The notes: generated by a model not told the origin, from the letters alone. Counted from the stretch's first letter, positions 23,530 through 32,599 are shown. The stretch is DNA of 47,144 nucleotides from an uncultured Prevotella sp. (GCA_934256705.1 CAKQPF010000025.1:1-47144); one strand, 5' to 3'. Program-made: numbers and translations.

Positions 23530-25715
23530 AAGGGTCGGGTGTCGTTCTTTGCCACGGTTTCCTTGCCCTTGTTCTTGTCTCCGGTGATGCTGTCGTTATG
23601 ATTTGCCAGCGCATCCTCCATCCTTTCGGCATCAATGGACAGTTGCTGTAACATCGTGCCATAGACCTCTATCGGCTTGACTTTGGCACCGGCAGGAGCC
23701 TTCACCGGCACTCTCACCTGAAAGACGGAGCCTACACCGACACGGCTGCTGACGTCTATGGTGCCTCCCAGTGAGGAAACGATCTGCTTGACGAGGGCAA
23801 GACCGACACCGGAACCGATGCTCTTCTGCTTGGTATCGGTCTGATAGAACGGTTCGAAGATGCGTTTGCGGTCGGCTTCGGATATTCCTGCACCGTAGTC
23901 TGCCACACGCAGGGTCAGCATTTCGTCCTTTATGTCAATCGCCACGAGCACTCTGCCTCCGTCTTCTGAGAACTTTATGGCATTGGAAACGAGATTGCAC
24001 ACCACCTTCTGGGCATAGTCAGGCACGAAATCGCATATTGCCTTCTGCTGCTTAGGGGCATACATGAGGTTGATGCGACGTGAATGGGAAAGATTGAGAT
24101 AGCTCTCCACGATGGTGGAAATGAACAGCACGAGGTCACCTCTGCGCCATTCCGGCTGTCCTATGACGGATTTCACCTTCTGGATGTCGAGCAACTGATT
24201 GATGAGTGACAGCAGACGCGAGCCTTGCCGGGACACCATGTGACCGATGTTGGCAATCTCTTCCGGCGGAAGCTTGCCTTTTTCCATCATCTGGGCATAG
24301 CCGAGGATGACTGTCAGCGGTGTGCGGAACTCGTGGGTGATATTGGTGAAGAAAGAGACTCGCATCTCATTCATCTGCTGCTGCGCCAACTGCTTGCGCT
24401 TACGGTTGTTCAGCGCATAGACGAGGAAGGAGATGATGACGGCCGCGAGGATGATGACGAGGAACACAGTGGCGAAACTTACCATCTTGAGCATACGCTC
24501 CGTGCGGTATTCCTTGTTGATGGCATCCACCTCGGCACGCCTCTGGTCGTGCTCATAGCGTATGCGTATCTTCTGCATGTGGATGAGATTCTTCTCGCTC
24601 GACACGCTGTCTCCCAGTTCGTTATACTGCTTGTAGAATTTCAGGGCATTGCGGCAGTCGCCTTCCTTCAGGTAGATGTTATAGTAGAGCCATGCCACCT
24701 GTGACTGATGTTCGAGCGACTTGAGCCTATGCGCCACGCCGTCAGCAATGGCAAGGTAATGCTTGGCATCAGAATAGTTGCCCTGCTTGACGTATATCTG
24801 CGCCAGTGCAAGACATGGCTCCATGGCATGCCACTGGTCATCGGACGATGCCATGATGTCGTAAGCCTTGAGATATTCCGCTATAGCCTGCGCTGTCTTG
24901 CCCGCTTTCTCGTAGAGACGGCCGAAATGGGTGTAGCAGAGCGAAATGCCGAGGTCGGAATGTGCCAGCTTGTTCTGCTCCATGGAGAGGCGGTAGTAGG
25001 TCCAGGCGGAGTCGGTGCGGTTGCTATGCTCGAACAGTGATCCGATATTGGCATAGTTGATGGCTTGTCCGAGGTGGCTTCCGAGGAAACGCTCGCCTGC
25101 CAATGCGGCACGGAATACGGAGTCAGCCGTCTCTGTATCGCTGAGCGTAAGGCAGATATTGCCTATGCCATTGAGCGAGACGAGGCGGTTCTTGTATGCA
25201 GTAGGGTCTGTCTGAAGGCTGAATGCCTCTGCCAGATGCAGGGCGCGGTAATGATAATCGATGGCTTCGTCGAGCACACCCATTCGCCTGTAGTTGGTGC
25301 CGATGTTGTTCAGCGTCTGCACCATGGCGATGGTGTCGTGCAGTTGCTGTGCAAGAGCAAGCTCATGGCGATGGCATTCTATTGCTTTTATAAACTGGTT
25401 AGACTCTCTATACGTGCGTCCCAACGCTTTTCTGGCACGCATCTCCAGCATTTTGTCACCCTTCTTTGCCGCCACCTGCACCATGCTGTCAAGGCTTTTC
25501 TCGCCTTCCACCTGTCCGACCACGCTGTCGGCGGCATTGCGCATGGCATCAATGTCGATGCTTGATGAATCGTGTCCGCATGAAACCAACAGACACATGA
25601 TAACTGACAGCAGAGCAAAGAGCGACAGCCTGCAATGACCGTTGCCTCCACTTCGCCTGGAATGTGATGGGGATAATCCGTCTATATATATAATAAGGTG
25701 TCTGTGATAGTCCAT
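23487..25715 (-). CDS. TPR-sensor histidine kinase, N-terminal part of a frameshifted hybrid regulator (742 aa)
   Basis: An N-terminal hydrophobic segment with lipobox-like LLVSCG (about residue 46) is followed by TPR repeats (about 70-390) that form the periplasmic sensor. A membrane helix lies at about 412-433, then a HisKA domain with FFTNITHEFRTPLT (His near 460) and an HATPase domain at about 570-670 (NAIKFSEDGG, DYGAGISEADR, GSGVGLALVKQ). The last 17 residues, starting TRPLCSSW, are a frameshifted reading of the receiver start. If one C is restored in the C-run at 23537-23539, the frame continues DTPTLVLIVEDN and gives one hybrid protein of about 980 aa. I therefore read it as a hybrid sensor broken by a 1-bp deletion or a sequencing error. 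A TACCTTTG promoter lies at 25804-25811. The signal sensed is unknown. Confidence 0.8.
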   Translation of the reverse strand: MDYHRHLIIYIDGLSPSHSRRSGGNGHCRLSLFALLSVIMCLLVSCGHDSSSIDIDAMRNAADSVVGQVEGEKSLDSMVQVAAKKGDKMLEMRARKALGRTYRESNQFIKAIECHRHELALAQQLHDTIAMVQTLNNIGTNYRRMGVLDEAIDYHYRALHLAEAFSLQTDPTAYKNRLVSLNGIGNICLTLSDTETADSVFRAALAGERFLGSHLGQAINYANIGSLFEHSNRTDSAWTYYRLSMEQNKLAHSDLGISLCYTHFGRLYEKAGKTAQAIAEYLKAYDIMASSDDQWHAMEPCLALAQIYVKQGNYSDAKHYLAIADGVAHRLKSLEHQSQVAWLYYNIYLKEGDCRNALKFYKQYNELGDSVSSEKNLIHMQKIRIRYEHDQRRAEVDAINKEYRTERMLKMVSFATVFLVIILAAVIISFLVYALNNRKRKQLAQQQMNEMRVSFFTNITHEFRTPLTVILGYAQMMEKGKLPPEEIANIGHMVSRQGSRLLSLINQLLDIQKVKSVIGQPEWRRGDLVLFISTIVESYLNLSHSRRINLMYAPKQQKAICDFVPDYAQKVVCNLVSNAIKFSEDGGRVLVAIDIKDEMLTLRVADYGAGISEADRKRIFEPFYQTDTKQKSIGSGVGLALVKQIVSSLGGTIDVSSRVGVGSVFQVRVPVKAPAGAKVKPIEVYGTMLQQLSIDAERMEDALANHNDSITGDKNKGKETVAKNDTRPLCSSWRTTLTWRNT

Positions 25716-25803
25716 TCAGATATATACAGGTTTGATGTATAAATACGTCTTGTCAATATTCTCTCATGGCTGTCATAGCCATAATTTGAACGTTTAGGTC
25801 TGG

Positions 25804-25811
25804 CAAAGGTA
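25804..25811 (-). promoter_or_regulatory. Promoter (-7 element TACCTTTG) of the TPR-sensor kinase
   Basis: The minus strand reads TACCTTTG followed by C, an exact Bacteroidetes -7 element, about 90 bases before the kinase start. No clear TTG lies 20 bp upstream; instead the arm of the hairpin at 25827-25883 occupies that position. Confidence 0.6.
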
Positions 25812-25826
25812 ACAATAAAATCTGGA

Positions 25827-25883
25827 AATTCCTCACATTTTGTCCGAATATTTTTCAAAAAACGAACAAATGTGAGGAATTTT
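25827..25883. repeat. Large hairpin between serine dehydratase and kinase genes
   Basis: The arms AATTCCTCACATTT and AAATGTGAGGAATT are nearly perfect over about 17 bp, with a 20-base AT-rich loop. The hairpin starts 3 bp after the stop codon of the serine dehydratase gene and ends next to the kinase promoter. It could end the first transcript or act as an operator for the second. Confidence 0.65.
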
Positions 25884-25885
25884 TC

Positions 25886-27127
25886 CTATATTTTCTTATT
25901 TTTCTTCTTCTCAAGATGCTGCTGATAGGCACGCGCAAGTCCGCCTTCACTCGTCTCCTTGTAGAGAGATGGCAGGTCGTGGCCAGTCTGTTTCATCACT
26001 TTTACCACACGGTCGAACGAGACGCGGTGGCGTCCATCCGACAAGGAAGCATAGAGATTGGAGTCCAGAGCGCGCGCCGCAGCAAAGGCATTGCGCTCTA
26101 TACACGGTATCTGAACCAGTCCGCAGACCGGGTCGCAGGTCATTCCAAGGTGGTGCTCCAGCCCCATCTCGGCGGCATACTCCACCTGTGACGGACTTCC
26201 GCCAAACAACTGGCATGATGCTGCCGAAGCCATTGCGCAGGCCACTCCCACTTCCCCCTGGCATCCCACGTCGGCACCGGATATGGAAGCGTTGCGCTTC
26301 ACCACATTGCCGAAGACGCTTGCCGTGGCAAGGGCATGGAGAATGCGGGTGTCGGAGAACTGATGATGGCGCGAAAGATGATAGAGCACTGCCGGAAGCA
26401 CGCCGCATGCTCCGCACGTAGGCGCTGTGACGATGGTGCCGCCAGACGCATTCTCCTCGCTGACAGAGAGGGAATAGGCATACACCAAGGCACGTCCTTG
26501 AAGGGAATCCTTGTATGCACTGGCCTTGACATAGTAGGTAGGACCCTTGCGGGGCAGATTAAGCGGACCGGGCAAGACGCCTTCATGGTCGATGCCACGC
26601 TCCACACTCTCCTGCATCACCTGCCATACCTCAGCCAGATAGTCCCATATTTCCTTTCCTTCACACTCTTCCACATACTCCCAGAACGTGCGTCCCTTGC
26701 TGTCACACCAGTTCAGGATGTCAGCCAACTTGTTCAGTTCATAGACCTCATCGTCGTCCTTTGAAAACCAGCGCGGGCTTTCTCCCTCCGACAATGCACC
26801 GCCTCCAACGCTGTAGCATATCCATTCATCGGTGTCGTTGCCGGATTCATCCTTGGCGACAAACTTCATTCCGTTAGGATGGAAAGGCAGAAAGACCTGC
26901 GGTTGCCAGTCTATATGCAGCGGAGCAATCTGCGTAAGCACCTCTGTGATAGCCACATCAGTCATGTGACCACGCCCTGTTGCAGCAAGACTGCCATATA
27001 GTGTCACTTCAAAAGCATGCGCATCAGGATGGTGATCGGCGAATATCTGCGCCGCCTTATGCGGTCCCATCGTATGACTGCTTGATGGACCTTTTCCAAT
27101 ACGATATAGTTTTCTTAATGATTTCAT
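25886..27127 (-). CDS. sdaA: L-serine dehydratase (L-serine ammonia-lyase), iron-sulfur type (413 aa)
   Basis: The enzyme converts L-serine to pyruvate and ammonia in the cytoplasm. Both domains are fused in one chain. The N-terminal beta-type domain starts with the family motif GPSSSHTMGPH. The alpha-type domain carries SEENASGGTIVTAPTCGACG, NASISGADVGCQGEVG and GMTCDPVCGLVQIPCIERN. The cysteines in TCGACG and CDPVCG are those expected to hold the [4Fe-4S] cluster. The length is close to the usual single-chain form. The gene has its own promoter (TATCTTTG at 27154-27161), stands alone, and ends in a Lys-rich tail. Confidence 0.95.
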   Translation of the reverse strand: MKSLRKLYRIGKGPSSSHTMGPHKAAQIFADHHPDAHAFEVTLYGSLAATGRGHMTDVAITEVLTQIAPLHIDWQPQVFLPFHPNGMKFVAKDESGNDTDEWICYSVGGGALSEGESPRWFSKDDDEVYELNKLADILNWCDSKGRTFWEYVEECEGKEIWDYLAEVWQVMQESVERGIDHEGVLPGPLNLPRKGPTYYVKASAYKDSLQGRALVYAYSLSVSEENASGGTIVTAPTCGACGVLPAVLYHLSRHHQFSDTRILHALATASVFGNVVKRNASISGADVGCQGEVGVACAMASAASCQLFGGSPSQVEYAAEMGLEHHLGMTCDPVCGLVQIPCIERNAFAAARALDSNLYASLSDGRHRVSFDRVVKVMKQTGHDLPSLYKETSEGGLARAYQQHLEKKKNKKI

Positions 27128-27153
27128 AGATTATAAAATGTCATTTGGCTTTG

Positions 27154-27161
27154 CAAAGATA
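27154..27161 (-). promoter_or_regulatory. Promoter (-7 element TATCTTTG) of serine dehydratase
   Basis: The minus strand reads TATCTTTGC 27 bases before the start codon, an exact match to TAnnTTTG. The implied leader is very short. Confidence 0.7.
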
Positions 27162-27203
27162 CTAATAATCCGTGGAAACTGCAAATTTACCGTGAAATGA
27201 AAT

Positions 27204-27546
27204 AAGTTACGGTAAAAAAATAACTTGGTACGATTTGAGTGAAAAATGTACCATATCAATCTAAATTTCCAACCTCATCTTTTTGGCTATTTTCTTCCCT
27301 CTCATCGGTCATATAGCCCGCTATACTCCCTCTTCGAGTGAAGAAAATATCTCAAAAATATGAGGCTCAAATCATACCAATTTATTTTTTCACCGTCACT
27401 AAACGGAAAGCCGTTTCCTGACAGGAAGAAGAAGATTTGGTAACCGGTCTAATACGATTGGATAACAAATGAAATGAGACTGACAATTTCCTGACATGAA
27501 GCATTTTCCACTCAAATCGTACCAAGTTATTATTTCACCGTCACTT
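27204..27546. repeat. Three copies of a 35-43 bp repeat flanking and inside a gene-free region
   Basis: The words CTCAAATCGTACCAAGTTAT and TTTCACCGTCACT occur at 27504-27546. They recur with a few changes in the same orientation at 27366-27400, and in reverse complement at 27204-27247. The outer pair forms long inverted repeats bracketing about 250 bp. The right copy runs into the TAA stop codon of the ATPase gene. A small hairpin, AAACGG-AAAG-CCGTTT, lies at 27401-27416. The layout resembles a non-autonomous mobile element, but no target duplication is clear. Confidence 0.7.
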
Positions 27547-28816
27547 AATCCTTCAGACATCCAATAGGCACTACATACACTCCATCCTTTCTGCGGTATG
27601 CAAAATCTCCAGTTCCGGTAAGCACCATCATAAAAGATGGATTGCTCATCTTCTCGGTATTTATCTTGCATGCAAGGGTAAGAAGATTCTCTGCGCCCTC
27701 ATTTATTAGTTTTTCACCGCCCAGTTTCACCTCTACAAGTCCATATTTCCCATTGCGAAGATGCACCACAGCATCACATTCCAGTCCGTTTTTGTCACGA
27801 TAGTGATAGACTTCTCCATCTAAAGCGTCAGCAAAGATCCTTAGGTCTCGGACGCAAAGTGTCTCAAAGAACAATCCCATGGTATTGAGATCCCTTATCA
27901 AGTCATTCGGACCAAGTCCTAAAACGGCAGTTCCAATAGAGGGGTCAATGAAATATCGCGTATTGGCAGTTCTTATTGCAGTCTTGGATCGCAAGTTAGG
28001 ATTCCATGCTTCAGAATCTTCTATTACGAAAATCTTACGCAAAGAGTCCAGGTAAGCCCCTGCAGTCTTTGAGGTTATCTCGTTTTCGTCATTGGTCATC
28101 ATGTCGGCTACGATGGTTCCAATGGTGGATTGCGAGCCCTGATTGCGGGCATATGACCGAAGAATAAGCCTCGTAGTAGTGGCATTTCGGTTTACTCCAT
28201 CCACTCTGGAGACATCCTTCTTTATGACTGCATCGACGTAATCAAATGCCTGCGCCAATGCTGCTTCACCATGTAAAGTGCATGCGAAAGGCCAACCTCC
28301 ACGGCATATCAGATATGCAAGGTCGTCAATCTTCAGTTTGTTGACAGCCACAATCTTGTCCGGTGTCTCAAAGAGATGTGCCAGACTCACGCTGCCATTT
28401 GATTCACCCGACTCATAGAGACTCATAGGACGCATAGTCAGCCAACTGAAACGCCCTGTTCCAGAATGATGCATGTCCGTCTCGTCGGCAGGAACGGCTG
28501 AGCCTGTGAGGACAAACTGCCCCACTTCATGCCGATGATCCACCTCGAATCTTATCACATCCCATAGTTTCGGAGCCAACTGCCATTCGTCAATAAGCCT
28601 TGGCGTGTCGCCATCCAGCAGGATGGAAGGCTCTATTTCCGCAATCTGCAGATTGCTTTCCAGCGATGCTGGATTGTCCATATAGAGGATACTATTAGCC
28701 TGTTGCTCGGCAGTAGTGGTCTTGCCACACCATTTAGGTCCTTCTATCAGCACAGCTCCTTTGCTTGCCAACTTCTTTGCGAGCATCTTGTCTGCTATTC
28801 TTTGCTTATATTCCAT
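27545..28816 (-). CDS. AAA ATPase with DUF4143 domain (423 aa)
   Basis: The N-terminal AAA_14 domain has a Walker A loop (GPKWCGKTT, about residues 26-34) and a Walker B strand (PRLIDEWQ, about 72-79), with VLTGSA as sensor 1. The C-terminal DUF4143 region (about 205-400) includes FFETLCVRDL and ends with a PD-(D/E)XK-like arrangement, NGLECDAVV then GLVEVKLGG, which could be a nuclease remnant. Proteins of this type are numerous in Bacteroidales and their roles are mostly unproved. The gene is alone, with its own promoter at 28845-28852. Two arrays of short phased repeats lie just upstream of it. Confidence 0.88.
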   Translation of the reverse strand: MEYKQRIADKMLAKKLASKGAVLIEGPKWCGKTTTAEQQANSILYMDNPASLESNLQIAEIEPSILLDGDTPRLIDEWQLAPKLWDVIRFEVDHRHEVGQFVLTGSAVPADETDMHHSGTGRFSWLTMRPMSLYESGESNGSVSLAHLFETPDKIVAVNKLKIDDLAYLICRGGWPFACTLHGEAALAQAFDYVDAVIKKDVSRVDGVNRNATTTRLILRSYARNQGSQSTIGTIVADMMTNDENEITSKTAGAYLDSLRKIFVIEDSEAWNPNLRSKTAIRTANTRYFIDPSIGTAVLGLGPNDLIRDLNTMGLFFETLCVRDLRIFADALDGEVYHYRDKNGLECDAVVHLRNGKYGLVEVKLGGEKLINEGAENLLTLACKINTEKMSNPSFMMVLTGTGDFAYRRKDGVYVVPIGCLKD

Positions 28817-28844
28817 ATCTGTTCAAACCTTTGATTTACAGGTG

Positions 28845-28852
28845 CAAAGATA
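28845..28852 (-). promoter_or_regulatory. Promoter (-7 element TATCTTTG) of the DUF4143 ATPase
   Basis: The minus strand reads TATCTTTGC 29 bases before the ATPase start. The first of the phased repeats at 28871 overlaps the place where a -33 element would lie, so a factor bound there could control this promoter. Confidence 0.65.
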
Positions 28853-28865
28853 CGAATAATTTTCC

Positions 28866-28951
28866 ATATTTCCTCAGTTGGCTGGGTTTTATTTCCTCAG
28901 TTGGCGCATTTTCATTTCCTCAGTTGGCTGGATTTCATTTCCTCAGTTGGC
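28866..28951. repeat. Four direct repeats of TTTCCTCAGTTGGC, 23-24 bp apart
   Basis: CCTCAGTTGGC begins at 28871, 28894, 28917 and 28941. The spacing of 23, 23 and 24 bp is close to two helical turns and places all copies on one face of the DNA. The array starts in the -33 region of the ATPase promoter. Confidence 0.8.
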
Positions 28952-28971
28952 TTTTTGGCTTTTGTTATCTG

Positions 28972-29026
28972 GCATATTCCATCGTGATAATGTGCATATT
29001 CCATCGTTATAACGAGCATATTCGCC
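28972..29026. repeat. Three direct repeats of GCATATTCCATCGT, 22 bp apart
   Basis: GCATATTC begins at 28972, 28994 and 29016. The first two units share GCATATTCCATCGT and then ATAA; the third is partial. It lies next to the CCTCAGTTGGC array but the sequence is different. Confidence 0.7.
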
Positions 29027-29186
29027 GAAAATGGTGATGAAAAGGGATGGCTGTCATTTCTTTGTCGCATCGTTTTCTTTTGGCTATTCATCTCGGAAAA
29101 ATGCTATCAGACAGCATGTTGACATGAAACTTTTTTATCCATTTATGATACGATTATGACAAAACAGACGGTAATCAGGTTGCAAA

Positions 29187-29220
29187 TTGTTGCTGTTTCC
29201 AATTATTTTTACTAACTTTG
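29187..29220 (+). promoter_or_regulatory. Promoter of the GH31-GH3 operon
   Basis: TTG at 29190-29192 and TAACTTTG at 29213-29220 are separated by 20 bp, the standard Bacteroidetes arrangement. They lie about 110 bases before the GH31 start, leaving a long leader in which I see no riboswitch. Confidence 0.8.
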
Positions 29221-29330
29221 CAAGGTACAATATGCAATCGGGCAATGGAAATACTGACCTTTCCATGTGCCCATCTGCATTACTTCAAGAAAGAAAAGAC
29301 TTTGACTAAATAACTAAACCAGACATAATC

Positions 29331-32300
29331 ATGCAAAAAGAACTGACGAAGAGGCTCCTGACCTCAAAGCGGCTGTTGGCTGCTGCAATGGCTATCGTAG
29401 TTGGGATGCCGGCTTTTGCCATCAATTACGAGAAGACAAACCGGGGCGTTACCGTACATGTGACACAGACAAATGACAAAGGGACTACCCCAAAACTCGT
29501 GCGACTGCAGGTGATGGGCGACCGGATAATGCGCGTATCTGCCACTGCCGACAAGCAGTTTGCTGACAGACAGAGCCTTATCATCGTGGACATGACAAAG
29601 CAGACTCCTTACGAAGTGACGGAGAACGGCGATGTGGTGTGCGTCAGTACCTCACAGTTGAAGGGCTATGTGCAGACCTCTACAGGCGAAGTATGGTTTA
29701 CCGATGCCAACGGGAAACTGATAGCACGCGACAGAAAAGGCGGAGGCAAGGAGTTTACGCCTTACCAATGCGAGCAGATACATGCCGATGGAACACCCGA
29801 AACCTATAAGGGATGGAGCATGAGGCAGGTCTTTGAGAACATAGATGACAAGGAAGCACTCTACGGACTCGGCCAGCATCAGGCGGACGAATGGAACTAT
29901 AAGGGAAAGAATGAAGAGCTTTTCCAGTACAATACCAAGGTAAGCATACCGTTTATCGTCAGCAGCAACAACTACGGCATACTGCTCGACAACTATTCCC
30001 TCAGCCGTTTCGGCAATCCAAAGGATTACAGTCAGCTGCATAAAGTGTTCACCCTCCGTGACAAGAACGGCAAGGTCGGAGCATTGACAGGCACCTATTC
30101 CGCTCCGGGACAGGAGACATTGGTGCGCCGTGAGGACAGCATCTACTTTGAAAACCTCAAGTCTGCGAAGAATCTCCCTAAGTTTCCGTTGGAGAAAGCC
30201 ACTGTAATCTATGAGGGAACAATAACCCCAAACAAGACTGGAGTCTATCAGTTCAGCCACTATTACTCCGGCTATCAGAAGATAAATATAGGTGGACTGT
30301 CTGCATATACCGAGGATGTGGCAGGCAAAGGCGACAACAATCAGGAGATATGGCGCACTGCATGGAACCCTAACGCACGCAAGTTCGGATTCAAACTGGA
30401 GGCGGGAAAGACATATACCATACGTATCGAGTGGAAACCGGATGGTGGCGAGGCTTACTGCGGACTGCGTGCGCTCGAACCTGTCGATGAGAAAGAGCAG
30501 AGACAGATATCATTCTGGAGCGAGATGGGACAGCAACTGGACTATTACTTCATGACCGGCGACAATGCAGACGAGGTGATTTCCGGCTATCGCACGTTGA
30601 CAGGAAAGGCCCAGATAATGCCTGACTGGCTCTTCGGTTACTGGCAAAGCCGCGAGAGATACAAGTCACAGGACGAGATAGTGGATGCACTCGCAGGATT
30701 CAGACAGAGACATCTGCCTATCGACAATATCGTGATGGACTGGAATTACTGGACTCCTGACTCATGGGGAGCATTCACTTTCGACCCTTCACGATTCTCT
30801 TCGCCCAAGAAAATGATAGATGACATCCACGCAATGAATGCAAAGATAATGATCTCATGCTGGCCTAAATACTATCTTACCGTGGATAATTTCCATGAGC
30901 TCAACGATAAGGGAATGATGTACCAGCAGAGCATCAAGGACAGTCTCAATGATTGGCTCGGTTATAAGTATGCTTTCTATGACGCATACGACGAGACTGC
31001 GCGAAAGATATTCTGGAGACAGCTCTATGAAAAGCTCGGCACCATCGGCATGGATGCATGGTGGATGGACGCAAGTGAGCCTAACGTGCGCGACTGCACC
31101 GATATGGAGTACCGCAAACTGCTCTGCGGACCGACGAAATACGGCTCTTCCGATGAGTATTTCAATGCCTATTCCATCGTCAATGCCGAAGCCATCTACG
31201 ACGGACAGCGTGGATATGAGACCGCAATAGAGAAGCAGGGAGAAGGCAATACGCCTGACAGCAAGTGGCTGGAGCAGAATGCCAACTGGGACCAGAGAGG
31301 CTTCGGAAACTCTTTCTCTCCAAACAACAAGCGAGTGTTCCTGCTTACCCGCAACGGTTTTGCTTCCGAACAGCGTTACAGCACCGCGACATGGAGCGGT
31401 GACATAGGTACCCGTTGGGAGGACATGAAGGCGCAGATTACTGCCGGACTCAACTTCTCCATCTCCGGTGTGCCTTACTGGAGCCAGGATATAGGTGGCT
31501 TCTCCGTGGAGAAACGCTATGTTACTGCACAGGAAGAGTTTGACAAGAACGGCACTGAAAACGAGGACATGAAGGAATGGCGCGAACTTAACGTGCGCTG
31601 GCATCAGCTCGGCATGTTCGCTCCGATGTACCGTTCACATGGTCAGTTCCCGTTCCGTGAGCCGTGGAACATCGCCCCTGAGAGTCATCCGGCTTACAAG
31701 GCAATCTGCGAATGCCTCCAGTTGCGCTACAGACTGCTGCCTTACATCTACTCCATCGCTGCCGATGTGCACTTCAATGACTATACCATGATGCGCCCGC
31801 TGGTGATGGATTTCGGCAAGGACGAGAAGGCTTTGGACGTGGCTTACCAGTTTATGTTCGGTCCTTCCATCATGGTCAATCCTGTATATACATACGGTCA
31901 GCGCACCTGCGACGTATATTTCCCTAAGGATAATATATGGTATGACTTCTACACAGGCAAGATTCTCAGCCGTGGCGACCAGCGTCTCCGCCTCCAGGCA
32001 CCTTACGACCGCATCCCTCTCTGTGTGCGAGCAGGAAGCATTATCCCTGTAGGACCGGCTCTGGAATATGTCACCCAGAAGAAGGCTGACGTGATTCGTC
32101 TCTTCGTATATCAGGGAAAGGACGGCAGTTTCAACCTTTATGAGGATGAAGGAGACAACTATGGATATGAAGCAGGACGCTATTCCAACATCCAGATCTC
32201 ATACAATGAAGCGGAAAAGACCGTCACCATCGGTGAGAGAAAGGGCGAATTCCCAGGTATGCTCCATAAGCGCACATTCATCATCGTGCCTGTAAGCGCC

Positions 32301-32381
32301 GACAAAGCGCAGGGATATGACCCTGATGCCAAGGGTATCATGGTGAAATATGATGGCAAGGAAGTGACGAGGAAGCTGTAA
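29331..32381 (+). CDS. GH31 alpha-glycosidase with PA14 insert, probable alpha-xylosidase (1016 aa)
   Basis: A signal peptide ends near residue 30 (MPAFA). The GH31 N-terminal domain is interrupted at about residues 280-390 by a PA14 domain (IYEGTITPNKTGVYQF, YTIRIEWKPDGGEAY). The catalytic barrel follows, with the nucleophile in WWMDASEPN (Asp about 580) and the likely acid/base in WSGDIGTRW (Asp about 691). The PA14-within-GH31 design is known from Bacteroides xyloglucan alpha-xylosidases such as BoGH31A, so release of xylose from oligosaccharides in the periplasm is the best guess; alpha-glucosidase is possible. It is followed by a GH3 gene in the same orientation. Confidence 0.9.
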   Translation: MQKELTKRLLTSKRLLAAAMAIVVGMPAFAINYEKTNRGVTVHVTQTNDKGTTPKLVRLQVMGDRIMRVSATADKQFADRQSLIIVDMTKQTPYEVTENGDVVCVSTSQLKGYVQTSTGEVWFTDANGKLIARDRKGGGKEFTPYQCEQIHADGTPETYKGWSMRQVFENIDDKEALYGLGQHQADEWNYKGKNEELFQYNTKVSIPFIVSSNNYGILLDNYSLSRFGNPKDYSQLHKVFTLRDKNGKVGALTGTYSAPGQETLVRREDSIYFENLKSAKNLPKFPLEKATVIYEGTITPNKTGVYQFSHYYSGYQKINIGGLSAYTEDVAGKGDNNQEIWRTAWNPNARKFGFKLEAGKTYTIRIEWKPDGGEAYCGLRALEPVDEKEQRQISFWSEMGQQLDYYFMTGDNADEVISGYRTLTGKAQIMPDWLFGYWQSRERYKSQDEIVDALAGFRQRHLPIDNIVMDWNYWTPDSWGAFTFDPSRFSSPKKMIDDIHAMNAKIMISCWPKYYLTVDNFHELNDKGMMYQQSIKDSLNDWLGYKYAFYDAYDETARKIFWRQLYEKLGTIGMDAWWMDASEPNVRDCTDMEYRKLLCGPTKYGSSDEYFNAYSIVNAEAIYDGQRGYETAIEKQGEGNTPDSKWLEQNANWDQRGFGNSFSPNNKRVFLLTRNGFASEQRYSTATWSGDIGTRWEDMKAQITAGLNFSISGVPYWSQDIGGFSVEKRYVTAQEEFDKNGTENEDMKEWRELNVRWHQLGMFAPMYRSHGQFPFREPWNIAPESHPAYKAICECLQLRYRLLPYIYSIAADVHFNDYTMMRPLVMDFGKDEKALDVAYQFMFGPSIMVNPVYTYGQRTCDVYFPKDNIWYDFYTGKILSRGDQRLRLQAPYDRIPLCVRAGSIIPVGPALEYVTQKKADVIRLFVYQGKDGSFNLYEDEGDNYGYEAGRYSNIQISYNEAEKTVTIGERKGEFPGMLHKRTFIIVPVSADKAQGYDPDAKGIMVKYDGKEVTRKL

Positions 32382-32382
32382 T

Positions 32383-32530
32383 GTGTAATTCATAATGCAC
32401 AATTCATAATTCATAATGCACAATGCATAATTCATAATGCACAATGCATAATTCATAATGCACAATGCATAATTCATAATGCATAATTCATAATGCACAA
32501 TTCATAATTCTTAATGCTTAATTCATAATC
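32383..32530. repeat. Tandem array of a 21-bp unit (CATAATGCACAATGCATAATT)-like
   Basis: ATTCATAATGCACAATGCAT-type units repeat about four times with degenerate units at both ends, between the GH31 and GH3 genes. A minus-strand ORF across it encodes a repeating CIMNYAL peptide and is an artefact of the repeat. The array sits inside the operon and could form weak hairpins in the mRNA. Confidence 0.8.
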
Positions 32531-32553
32531 AACGGACCACACAAAGCCGCCAC

Positions 32554-32582
32554 TGTGCCAACGGCTTTTACCGTTGGTTACC
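32554..32582 (+). repeat. CCAACGG palindrome family, copy 4
   Basis: A full copy (TGCCAACGGCTTTTACCGTT) lies just before the GH3 gene. It supplies an in-frame ATG at 32555 that would add 15 repeat-coded residues (MPTAFTVGY...) to the GH3 protein. Confidence 0.75.
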
Positions 32583-32599
32583 CAACACCCCCACAATCT

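Noticed and set aside
28866..29026. Possible CRISPR array
   Set aside because: Repeats are only 11-14 bp with 8-12 bp between them, spacers are similar to each other, and there are no cas genes.
32199..32498. Minus-strand ORF with repeating CIMNYAL peptide
   Set aside because: It is produced by the 21-bp tandem array and overlaps the end of the GH31 gene.
32555..32599. Upstream start codon of the GH3 gene
   Set aside because: These 15 codons lie in the dispersed CCAACGG repeat; the signal peptide begins at 32600.
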